Below are positions 1 to 6,923 of a stretch of 64,000 bases of DNA, in pieces. How positions within the stretch are numbered: the first letter of the stretch is position 1; each line of letters starts with the position of its first letter. The DNA comes from Flavobacterium sp. CF136 (GTDB lineage: Bacteria; Bacteroidota; Bacteroidia; Flavobacteriales; Flavobacteriaceae), in assembly GCF_000282055.1 (NCBI RefSeq), contig NZ_AKJZ01000020.1, positions 25,763 to 89,762 on the forward strand, in the 5' to 3' direction. The notes beneath the pieces are model-generated. The model saw only the letters and a list, made by a program, of their open reading frames with translations, made no database searches and was not told the origin of the DNA. The translations under genes and the position numbers were made by a program.

Positions 1-612
1 TGCCAAAAGCGTAATGATGCTTACTCCTCTTCCTGTAGCTTCTACCCTGCCTAAAGATCCTCCTGAATGTAAATGCTTTCCGGTCACAACGGCATGCATA
101 GTCTTACCGTGGACTAACGAAAATTCATCCATTAACCAGCCCATTTCATCAGGGCCAGTTCCCATATCCGGAGCCGGAACATCTTTTTCAGGACCAAAAA
201 TATCTGATAAAGATTTAGTATAAGCTCTTGTAATTTTCTCCAGTTCTGTTTTAGAAAGGGTTCTCGGATCACAAATAATTCCGCCTTTTGCTCCTCCAAA
301 CGGAATTCCGGTCACTGCAGATTTCCAGGTCATCCAGGCAGCCAAAGCTTTTACCTCATCCAGATTCACCGCAGTATCATAACGAATTCCGCCTTTTGAT
401 GGTCCTAATGCTGTATTGTGAATTACCCGATATCCTTCAAAATTTTGAATGTTGCCATTATCAAGTTGTATCGAGAAATTAACTACGATTTGTTTTTCCG
501 GCTTTTGTAATTTTTGCCTGACTGACTCATCTAATTTTAGAATATCCGCCGCTATATTAAAACGGTCAATCATTGATTGAAAAGGATTCTGTTTTATTAT
601 TTCTATGCTCAT
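1..612 (-). CDS. Glu/Leu/Phe/Val dehydrogenase, N-terminal part (3' end outside window)
   Basis: The first 204 residues of an NAD(P)-dependent amino-acid dehydrogenase, most likely glutamate dehydrogenase, which interconverts glutamate with 2-oxoglutarate and ammonia in the cytoplasm. The family dimerisation/substrate domain is visible: KGGIRY near residue 73, FGGAKGG near 105-111 with the catalytic-type lysine (about K109), and PAPDMGT near 146-152 with the family's conserved aspartate. The nucleotide-binding Rossmann half lies beyond base 1. The ATG at 612 gives MSIEIIKQ. Upstream is an unusually long leader with two small reading frames and hairpins (705-975), which suggests attenuation-type control. 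Family assignment is firm; exact substrate (Glu versus Leu/Phe/Val) is inferred. Confidence 0.9.
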   Translation of the reverse strand, partial: MSIEIIKQNPFQSMIDRFNIAADILKLDESVRQKLQKPEKQIVVNFSIQLDNGNIQNFEGYRVIHNTALGPSKGGIRYDTAVNLDEVKALAAWMTWKSAVTGIPFGGAKGGIICDPRTLSKTELEKITRAYTKSLSDIFGPEKDVPAPDMGTGPDEMGWLMDEFSLVHGKTMHAVVTGKHLHSGGSLGRVEATGRGVSIITLLA

Positions 613-666
613 AATTTTATGTTTTTAAGATTTTTATTCGATTGATTTAAAAATTTAATGTGTTAA

Positions 667-698
667 AAGCCCTTTTGTAGTCACACACAAAGTGCTTA
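667..698 (-). terminator. Hairpin after leader peptide 2 (possible attenuator)
   Basis: Read on the minus strand, AAGCACTTTGT and ACAAAAGGGCTT pair around an 8-base loop with one mismatch and one bulge, followed by TTTT. It begins seven bases after the stop codon of the second small leader frame and lies upstream of the dehydrogenase start. The T-tract is short, so terminator activity is uncertain. Confidence 0.4.
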
Positions 699-704
699 TT
701 TTTT

Positions 705-785
705 TTATAAATAGCTGCTGCAGCAACATGGTATTTTCATGAGCAGGCATTGCATCATCGTATTTGTATTTCTATTTGATCTCAT
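705..785 (-). CDS. Putative Met/Cys-rich leader peptide 2 (26 aa)
   Basis: A 26-codon frame, ATG at 785 and TAA at 705-707, encoding a peptide with MMQC at residues 10-13 and PCCC at 19-22. That is four cysteines and four methionines including the start. It sits between two hairpins and upstream of the dehydrogenase gene. No separate TAnnTTTG promoter is evident just upstream, so it is probably transcribed from the promoter of leader 1. The clustering of Cys and Met codons before a hairpin is what a ribosome-stalling attenuator looks like. Translation itself is not demonstrated, and I do not recognise a named family. Confidence 0.5.
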   Translation of the reverse strand: MRSNRNTNTMMQCLLMKIPCCCSSYL

Positions 786-808
786 TTGTTTAATTTTTTA
801 TTATTTCT

Positions 809-839
809 AAAAAAAGCCTTTCATGTTTTATGAAAGGCT
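809..839 (-). terminator. Strong hairpin terminator/attenuator between the two leader peptides
   Basis: A perfect 10-base stem (AGCCTTTCAT with ATGAAAGGCT) and a 5-base loop, followed on the minus strand by a T-run. It starts 34 bases after the stop codon of leader peptide 1 and lies upstream of leader 2 and the dehydrogenase gene. Transcripts from the promoter at 968-975 must pass it to reach the gene. Confidence 0.7.
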
Positions 840-872
840 AAAAAAAAAAAATAACTAACAAGTATTTCTCTA

Positions 873-959
873 TTAACGCCATTTCATTACATAGCTCATC
901 ATGCAACACATTGTGAAGCTGCACATGACCTGAATAATATTTTGACTATAGTTTCTCAT
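873..959 (-). CDS. Putative Met/Cys-rich leader peptide 1 (28 aa)
   Basis: A 28-codon frame, ATG at 959 and TAA at 873-875. The second half carries VMCSF at residues 11-15 and TMCCMM at 16-21, then VMKWR at the end: six internal methionines and three cysteines. Its ATG lies 9 bases downstream of a clear TAGATTTG -7 element, and a strong hairpin with a T-run follows the stop. Promoter, short Cys/Met peptide, terminator and then a metabolic gene is the classic attenuation layout. That sulfur amino-acid availability is the signal is my inference from composition. Confidence 0.55.
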   Translation of the reverse strand: MRNYSQNIIQVMCSFTMCCMMSYVMKWR

Positions 960-967
960 TGTTGTTG

Positions 968-975
968 CAAATCTA
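968..975 (-). promoter_or_regulatory. Bacteroidota-type -7 element TAGATTTG for the leader transcript
   Basis: Matches TAnnTTTG exactly and sits just upstream of leader peptide 1. No convincing -33 TTTG is present at the usual 19-21 spacing. Bases 976-1081, up to the next gene end, hold nothing else I can identify. Confidence 0.5.
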
Positions 976-1081
976 TAAATAAATTTTTACAAACTCTATA
1001 GAATTAGTAGAATTTATTTAAAAGAATTTTAGATAAATTTAAAAAGAACCTGAAAATTAAACATTTAAGAGATAAAAAAAA

Positions 1082-1936
1082 TTATTTAAATTGTGAAAAA
1101 ACAATAAAAATAATGGCTGTTAGGGCAAAAAAGATTCCTAAAAAGTTAATTTTGGATAATTTTTCTTTAAAAAAAATCAACCCGACAAGACTTCCCAAAA
1201 TAATAACACCTAAATTCATTCCGGCAAAAACAGTTGACGGATTTTCTGAAAAGGCTTTATGTGCTTTAAGGTAAAATAAAATATTTCCGAAATTACAAAG
1301 TCCCACCAAAGCGCCAAAAAGGAAATTCCTATAATTTAATTTTGCGTTTTTTATTATACTTTCATAAACGACAACAAGTAAAGAAACTGCCAAAGCAATA
1401 GCAAAAACTACAAACAAGGAAGTTGTATAAGGCAAAGCTGTATAAAGCGCAATCTGTTTAAAAAGTATATCGATAACTCCAAAGCCAATCAAAACAACTG
1501 CCGGATAAATCCATTTATTCTGATGATTATTCGAAGGTTTCTTTAAAATGAATAAAAATGCTAAAAAACCAATTGACAGTCCAATAATCTTGTACCAATT
1601 AAATTCTTCTTTAAAAATAAGCCAGGCAGCCAATATCGGAATAAACAGTGATAATCTTTGGGCTGCATCGGTTTTTACAATTCCCATATGTTTAATGGAA
1701 GCCACCAAAAACAGAAAAATCACAGGCAATAAAACACCGATAAACAGATAAATATTCCATGGAGCGTTTGAATCGATTTCTGCAAGATTTGGTTTGAAAA
1801 TAAAATAACAAAGCGTAAGGGCAAACACATAATTTGAAGCAACAATTTGAGTTGGATTACAATTATAGTGACGGGTTATTTTAAAAATTACTCCTACAGT
1901 TACGCTACAAATAATGCTTAGAATCAGAAACAACAT
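1082..1936 (-). CDS. EamA/DMT-family membrane transporter
   Basis: A 284-residue, almost entirely hydrophobic protein with about ten predicted membrane spans in two five-helix halves, the layout of drug/metabolite transporter (EamA) exporters in the inner membrane. The first helix begins at the N-terminus (MLFLILSIICSVTVGVIF). A short charged loop with paired lysines separates the halves near residues 134-141. The substrate cannot be told from the sequence. It stands alone, with its 3' end facing the dehydrogenase leader and its 5' side facing a palindromic repeat. It is not closely similar by eye to the RarD-like transporter 300 bases upstream. Confidence 0.8.
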   Translation of the reverse strand: MLFLILSIICSVTVGVIFKITRHYNCNPTQIVASNYVFALTLCYFIFKPNLAEIDSNAPWNIYLFIGVLLPVIFLFLVASIKHMGIVKTDAAQRLSLFIPILAAWLIFKEEFNWYKIIGLSIGFLAFLFILKKPSNNHQNKWIYPAVVLIGFGVIDILFKQIALYTALPYTTSLFVVFAIALAVSLLVVVYESIIKNAKLNYRNFLFGALVGLCNFGNILFYLKAHKAFSENPSTVFAGMNLGVIILGSLVGLIFFKEKLSKINFLGIFFALTAIIFIVFSQFK

Positions 1937-1979
1937 AAAAAAAATATTTTTTTAACCTCTTGGGTGAAATTATTAAAAA

Positions 1980-2098
1980 CGTCAGTTCGAGTGTTTTTTG
2001 TGTAGTAAAACGGAACAAAAAATGTATCGAGAACCGTTTTTAATGAAATTTTTCTTGTTCTCGATACGATTTTCTATCGAAAATCACTCGAACTGACG
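1980..2098. repeat. Nested palindromic intergenic repeat (119 bp)
   Basis: Perfect 14-base terminal inverted repeats, CGTCAGTTCGAGTG at 1980-1993 and its complement at 2085-2098, enclose a second inverted pair GTATCGAGAAC/GTTCTCGATAC. The region can fold into one long hairpin on either strand. It fills most of the 297-base gap between the two transporter genes. Together with the terminator below it accounts for the visible content of that gap. Confidence 0.7.
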
Positions 2099-2173
2099 AA
2101 AAATTGTCATCAAAAACTAATTTCATTTCACCAACAGCTATTTTAAATGTAAAAATAAGATTTAAATATCATT

Positions 2174-2211
2174 CAAAAAAAGCCCGGACAGAGTAATGAA
2201 ACCTTCCGGGC
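2174..2211 (-). terminator. Rho-independent terminator of the RarD-like gene
   Basis: GCCCGGA and TCCGGGC (2182-2188, 2205-2211) form a stem followed on the minus strand by a run of T, 23 bases beyond the stop codon of the 2234-3136 gene. Confidence 0.8.
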
Positions 2212-2233
2212 AATTTTTATAATCTCGGTTATT

Positions 2234-3136
2234 TTAGCAGATGCTTCTTTTTTGTTTCATTCCAAAAAAATGGTGTGTATTAAAAACCAGTACAGCCATA
2301 AAAATAATACTATAGGCTAAAATCTGTAATGGTGTTATTTTTTCTTTATACACAACATTAGCCAGCACAAAAGCAATCATCGGATTAATATTCAATAACA
2401 TCCCAACTGTAGAAGAATTGATTCCGGAAAGCGCGTATAAATTTAAAAATAACGGAATGATAGTAAAGAATACAGCTATGGTTTCTATACAAAAATAAAA
2501 TTTAAAATCGGTTGGAACAGGTCCGCTGTAAGCTGAATAAAAAGGCAATAAAAACAAGGCAGACAAAGTAATATGAAAGGTAAGGACAATAAATTTATCA
2601 AACCCTTTATTGACACGCTGACTTACTAAATAACAGGCATAAGTAAATCCTATAATTATACTAAAAAACATATCCATAATATCGGCATACGATAACAACA
2701 AACAGCCCGAAATGCTCATCCCTACAGCCAGCCATTGTGTTTTTGTCAATTTTTCTTTTAAAATAAAATACGCTAATAAAGTGGTTAAAATGGGACAAAC
2801 CAAATACGCCAATGAAGTTGCTTTTACGCTAACATGATTCATTACATAAATAAATGTAAACCAGTTTGCCATCAAAAAGAAACTGCCGCCAATATTTAAT
2901 AAAATGGTTTTCTTTTTTTCAGAAACAGGTAAGGATCTGAAAGTTTCAATTGTTTCTTTTATCCTTTTTCGTTTGAAAGCAAAAGCAATAAGCAGCATTA
3001 AAAAACTACAGCTAAAAACACGGTAGAATAAAATATCCAAAGAAGGATATTCATGAATTGGTTTCAGCACAAGGCTAAAAAAACCCCAAATAACGTATGC
3101 AGTAATGGCGGCTATGTAATATTTTGTAGTTTTCAC
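2234..3136 (-). CDS. rarD: RarD-like EamA-family transporter
   Basis: A 300-residue inner-membrane protein with about ten membrane segments. Its N-terminus matches the RarD subgroup of EamA transporters: YVIWGFF near residue 14, then PSLDILFYRV near 31-40, where RarD proteins carry a similar P-x-x-E/D-I-L-x-x-R motif. The second half contains the repeated EamA unit ending in KEKITPLQILAY. Substrate unknown; RarD members are linked to chloramphenicol sensitivity or amino-acid export. It is divergent from a MocR-type regulator whose start is 178 bases away, so that regulator probably controls it. A terminator follows at 2174-2211. Confidence 0.82.
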   Translation of the reverse strand: MKTTKYYIAAITAYVIWGFFSLVLKPIHEYPSLDILFYRVFSCSFLMLLIAFAFKRKRIKETIETFRSLPVSEKKKTILLNIGGSFFLMANWFTFIYVMNHVSVKATSLAYLVCPILTTLLAYFILKEKLTKTQWLAVGMSISGCLLLSYADIMDMFFSIIIGFTYACYLVSQRVNKGFDKFIVLTFHITLSALFLLPFYSAYSGPVPTDFKFYFCIETIAVFFTIIPLFLNLYALSGINSSTVGMLLNINPMIAFVLANVVYKEKITPLQILAYSIIFMAVLVFNTHHFFGMKQKRSIC

Positions 3137-3198
3137 AGGTTTTTTTTTATTTATTTCTGATGAAGCAAATTTCTTAAAAATAAAACAGCAATACAGAT

Positions 3199-3231
3199 AC
3201 AGTTTTTGTAAATTGCACCATAACAGTTTTT
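3199..3231. promoter_or_regulatory. Candidate operator in the mocR/rarD divergent region
   Basis: ACAGTTTTT occurs twice as a direct repeat (3199-3207 and 3223-3231, 24 bases start to start) in the 177-base region between the divergent genes. MocR regulators commonly bind direct repeats in such shared promoters. The assignment is inference; no clear TAnnTTTG element was found for either gene here. Confidence 0.25.
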
Positions 3232-3313
3232 TTTAATCGCCATGATTCCAAATCACAACTGAAATGAAGAATGACGATACCATGTTCTATCAAAAAGCAA
3301 ATATTATCTTCAC

Positions 3314-4732
3314 ATGAAAAATTCAAATTACTTATACCTGCAATTTGCCGACAGAATTGAAAAGCAGATAAAATCCGGCATTCTGAGTGTTGGAGATAAG
3401 TTACCATCTATTCGTGAAGTTTGTGCTGAAACAGGCTACAGCATGAGCACAGTAAGTAAGGCATATTACGAAATTGAAAGCCGTTCTTTGATCGAATCAA
3501 GGCCTCAATCCGGTTATTATGTGAGTAATATTTCATCAAGACCTCTTGCACAGTGCTCGTCGAGCAGTCCGGTTTTAAGCGTTGACAATATAGAGCGCGA
3601 AGATTTAATTGATCTGGTGTATGGTGATATGAGGGCGAAAGATGTTACAATGCTTTCGCTGGGATTTCCGTCAAACGAACTCTTGCCTATCGCAAAACTG
3701 AATAAAGGAATGATTCAGGCAATGCGATCGTTACCCAATAGCGGAACGAGTTATGAAGACATACAGGGAAATCTTAATTTACGAAAAGAAATTGCACGCT
3801 GGTCGTTTACTTGGGGAGGTTCTCCAACGGAAGAAGATATTATAACAACTCCCGGTTGTGTAAGTGCCATATCGCACTGCCTCATGACTCTGACCAAACC
3901 CGGGGACACTATAATTACAGAAAGCCCGGTTTATTTTGGCGTTTTACAATTGGCCAAATCTTTAGGTTTATATGTTATGGAATTACCAACAAATATGACG
4001 ACCGGAATAGAATTAGACGCCGTAAAAAAAGCGATTTCGACCGGAAAAGTAAAAGCTTGCGTATTGATGAGTAATTTCAGTAATCCCTCAGGGAGCATGA
4101 TGCCAAACGAACATAAAAAAGAAATTGTCCGGTTAATGGAATTCCATAATATCCCACTTATTGAAGATGATATTCATGGTGATTTGTATTTTGGTTCCAG
4201 CCGTCCGACCAATTGCAAAACGTATGATGAAAGCGGAATTGTGCTTTGCTGCAGTTCGGTTTCTAAAACTTTGGCTCCCGGATATCGTGTAGGCTGGGTT
4301 TTACCGGGAAAATTTAAAAAAGAAATCCTGCGTACTAAATTATATCATACTATCTCCTCGCCTACTATTACACATGAAGTTGTGGGTGATTTTCTTAAAA
4401 ATGGCCGATATGAAAATCATCTCCGCAAAATTCGCCAGATACTGAATCATAATTGCAATAATTACATCAATACTATTTTGGAATCTTTTCCGAAGGGAAC
4501 GAAAGTGAGTCAGCCACAAGGCGGATTTTTTCTTTGGGTTGAACTTGATAAAAAAATCGACACAGCCGATTTTTATCATTTGGCCATGAAACATCATATA
4601 AGTATTGCACCCGGAAGGATTTTCTCTTTTCAAAATCAATTTTCGAATTGTATGCGATTAAGCTTTGGCCTGCCCTGGACGAATGAATTGAGACAATCAA
4701 TACAAACCTTGGGAAAATTAATTGATTCATAG
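3314..4732 (+). CDS. MocR-type transcriptional regulator (GntR HTH + class I aminotransferase fold)
   Basis: 472 residues. The N-terminal 70 residues are a GntR winged helix (LPSIREVCAETGYSMSTVSK near 30-49). Residues 105-470 have the fold-type I aminotransferase architecture, with SNPSG near 256-260 and the PLP-binding lysine in SSVSKTLAPGYRVGW (about K318). Proteins of this MocR/PdxR class use PLP as an effector or prosthetic group and regulate transport or vitamin B6/amino-acid genes. The divergent RarD-like exporter is the obvious target. The 3' end of the gene, with its stop and following 100 or so bases, is partly repeated downstream (4845-5001). The ATG at 3314 fits the winged-helix start. 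Confidence 0.88.
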   Translation: MKNSNYLYLQFADRIEKQIKSGILSVGDKLPSIREVCAETGYSMSTVSKAYYEIESRSLIESRPQSGYYVSNISSRPLAQCSSSSPVLSVDNIEREDLIDLVYGDMRAKDVTMLSLGFPSNELLPIAKLNKGMIQAMRSLPNSGTSYEDIQGNLNLRKEIARWSFTWGGSPTEEDIITTPGCVSAISHCLMTLTKPGDTIITESPVYFGVLQLAKSLGLYVMELPTNMTTGIELDAVKKAISTGKVKACVLMSNFSNPSGSMMPNEHKKEIVRLMEFHNIPLIEDDIHGDLYFGSSRPTNCKTYDESGIVLCCSSVSKTLAPGYRVGWVLPGKFKKEILRTKLYHTISSPTITHEVVGDFLKNGRYENHLRKIRQILNHNCNNYINTILESFPKGTKVSQPQGGFFLWVELDKKIDTADFYHLAMKHHISIAPGRIFSFQNQFSNCMRLSFGLPWTNELRQSIQTLGKLIDS

Positions 4733-5001
4733 CTAAACTATGAACTGAAACTCCATAGATTAGTTTTTTACAGACTGAAAGCCTGCAGTTAAAATGCTAC
4801 CACAAATTGCAGAAATTTTCACAAATTATTTGGTCTGCCGTGAATATAATGAATTAAGGCGGTTTACATATTAGGGAAATTACTTGATTTATAGCTAACT
4901 ATGAACTGAAGCTTCCATAGATTGGTTTTTGCAGATTAAAAACCTGTACTGTTAAAATGTTACCACGAATTAATTTGTGAAAATTTGTGTAATTTGTGGT
5001 A
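4692..5001 (+). repeat. Degenerate tandem duplication of the mocR 3' end and trailer
   Basis: The end of mocR plus its trailer (from about 4692 to 4830) recurs in decayed form from about 4850 to 5001. Shared blocks in order include the stop-codon region TTGATTCATAGCTAAACTAT versus TTGATTTATAGCTAACTAT, TATGAACTGAA, TCCATAGATTRGTTTTT, and a TACCACRAATT block. The second copy ends in a hairpin (ACCACGAATT with AATTTGTGGT, 4962-5001). This explains most of the 400-base gap after mocR; the remainder is the terminator at 5068-5109. Confidence 0.6.
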
Positions 5002-5067
5002 AAAATATTTCAGAAACTAGAATTAAATATACTAAAGTGAAATACTTTAACTTTTTTCTGCAAGCAA

Positions 5068-5109
5068 TAAAAAAAACCAGACAACGTAAATAACAAACGT
5101 TGTCTGGTT
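5068..5109 (-). terminator. Terminator of the bestrophin gene
   Basis: A perfect 13-base stem, AACCAGACAACGT with ACGTTGTCTGGTT, and a 9-base loop, followed on the minus strand by a T-run, 24 bases past the stop of the 5133-6080 gene. Confidence 0.85.
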
Positions 5110-5132
5110 AACAATTATAAAACCAAAATTAA

Positions 5133-6080
5133 CTATAAAATAAAATAAGCGTTTTTTTCCACTTTTTGAGGTTCTTCTTTCAAATCAAATTCATTTAAAA
5201 TATCAAACTCGCTTTGATACTCATTCAGCATCTGCTTGATGTTTTTTTCGATTGTTTTTGCAATAGCCGTAACGGGTGTATCTGTTGGTCTGTTTTCGAA
5301 AGGATCCTGCAAATGAATCGCCATTCTTTCAATTAAAAAGAAAGCTGCCGCAATTGCTGTAATCAACGGAATAGCGAACCAGCTTAATACACTGGTCAGT
5401 CCGAATGGCAGTAAAAAGATAAACAAACACAATGTCAATCTGATATACATGCTATATGTCGTTGGAAAAATAGTATTCTTAATTCTTTCGCATTTACCCA
5501 TTTCATCACACAGCCTTGATAATGTATTATCGATTTCGACCTGTTGGTACATGTTAATTCGCTTATCATTTTTAGCATTTCTAAGATCACGTGCGTGCAG
5601 CATTAAAATTGCATTTGGCACATTTTGGTGATTTTTTATAAATCGGATTTCTTCCTCACTTACCAAGCCACTTAGCGGTTTTATGGCATCTTTATTTCTA
5701 AGCGACTGTCCTAAACTATAACACCATGCAATTTGTCTTTTGGCAAAATTTTCTTTGAATTCGCTTGCTTCAACAGAAAAATCAGGATCTTTATAAAATG
5801 TCAGCATCTGACGGATTAATGTTCTTGAATCATTTACAACTGCTCCCCATACAATTCTTGCTTCCCACCATCTGTCATAAGCCTGATTTGATTTAAAAGC
5901 CAACAAAAGAGAGATAATTGTTCCAATCATTGTTGGAATCGCAATTGGAATATCTACAGGCAAGTTAATGAAATAGTGATGAAAAATTTCAAATAATATC
6001 GTATAAGCCAATACCAGAACAATTTCTACCTTAATTTTCCCAAGAACATATTTCATTGGAATTCTTTTCTTTAACAGCAT
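5133..6080 (-). CDS. Bestrophin/UPF0187-family membrane channel
   Basis: 315 residues with two hydrophobic pairs: near 12-57 (ending in IGTIISLLLAF) and near 205-245. Between them is a long soluble stretch carrying the family signature KSNQAYDRWWEAR near residues 63-75. A further conserved DPFENRPTDTPV lies near 258-269, in the region that in bestrophins lines the pore or Ca-clasp. Bacterial bestrophin homologues form pentameric cation or anion channels in the inner membrane. The gene is 43 bases downstream of the stress-protein-like gene on the same strand, so the two are probably co-transcribed. A strong terminator follows. Confidence 0.88.
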   Translation of the reverse strand: MLLKKRIPMKYVLGKIKVEIVLVLAYTILFEIFHHYFINLPVDIPIAIPTMIGTIISLLLAFKSNQAYDRWWEARIVWGAVVNDSRTLIRQMLTFYKDPDFSVEASEFKENFAKRQIAWCYSLGQSLRNKDAIKPLSGLVSEEEIRFIKNHQNVPNAILMLHARDLRNAKNDKRINMYQQVEIDNTLSRLCDEMGKCERIKNTIFPTTYSMYIRLTLCLFIFLLPFGLTSVLSWFAIPLITAIAAAFFLIERMAIHLQDPFENRPTDTPVTAIAKTIEKNIKQMLNEYQSEFDILNEFDLKEEPQKVEKNAYFIL

Positions 6081-6123
6081 ATTTTTCGTTTTAAATTAAA
6101 CCTTATTTTTTTGAAGATTTGAT

Positions 6124-6846
6124 TTATACCAGCTCTTCGTACAACGACAGAACCGGAAGTCCTAATCGTTCATTAATATTTTCTTTTTTTGTTTTTTTGA
6201 ATTTGATTTTTTCGCCTTTACGGGTTTCAACCAACAAATCGATGTCATATTTCGAAATCGCTTCTGATAAGTATGGAGCAAATTCTTCAAAATTATTTTC
6301 AAAATTGGCAGTTTGGCTCACAATTTCAAATGAAAAGTTTTGGCTTAAAAACTCCTGAACATCTTTAACATGCATATTAGCCCTGCTATTTTCGATATAA
6401 AGTGCTTTATTGAAATCGTCTTTAAATTTTTCGTTTCCTAAATGTAGAATAGGGCATTTTTGATTCCCTGCTAATTTTACCAAATGTTGATGAATACGTT
6501 TGGTTTCACGTTTATACGAAGGAGTCAGAACAACCAATTTTACATCAAAAGCATCGATGATACCTTTAAAAACAGCTGATGAAAGTCCGTATTGGTTGTG
6601 TATTTTTATTTTACAATTCGAAGTCTTGTCAATAATATCTTTACAGCTATCAAGAACTTCTTCCTGACTTGTGGTAAGACTGACTTTCATTTCTCGTAAA
6701 AATTGTGAAGAAGAAAAGGTGTCAGGAGTATCTGAAACCATCATTAGGATAATTTCACAATTTGTGTTTTTTGCCTGATAAACAGCAGATTTTACCGCAC
6801 TGATTGTATCTTTTTCTAAAGTCGTTGGTATAAGGAAATTTTTCAT
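6124..6846 (-). CDS. Universal-stress-protein-like protein
   Basis: 240 residues starting MKNFLIPTTLEKDTISAVKSA, a USP-type first strand followed by a helix. A second USP-like beginning (HNQYGLSSAVFKGIIDAFDVKLVVLTP) falls near residues 83-109. Unlike ATP-binding USPs it lacks the G-x2-G-x9-G-S/T nucleotide motif, so ATP binding is doubtful. Cytoplasmic, with a presumed role in stress or envelope homeostasis. It is the first gene of a likely pair with the bestrophin channel. The two-component system lies upstream on the same strand with a 77-base gap. Family placement is moderate. Confidence 0.6.
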   Translation of the reverse strand: MKNFLIPTTLEKDTISAVKSAVYQAKNTNCEIILMMVSDTPDTFSSSQFLREMKVSLTTSQEEVLDSCKDIIDKTSNCKIKIHNQYGLSSAVFKGIIDAFDVKLVVLTPSYKRETKRIHQHLVKLAGNQKCPILHLGNEKFKDDFNKALYIENSRANMHVKDVQEFLSQNFSFEIVSQTANFENNFEEFAPYLSEAISKYDIDLLVETRKGEKIKFKKTKKENINERLGLPVLSLYEELV

Positions 6847-6923
6847 AATGTATAATTATTAGTTTATACATGCAAAATAACTTCCTGTAAATTAGAAGGG
6901 CCTTAATGTAAAATTAGAATTTC

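Noticed and set aside
3174..3407. Minus-strand frame in the mocR/rarD spacer
   Set aside because: It overlaps the mocR start and the shared promoter region and shows no conserved character.
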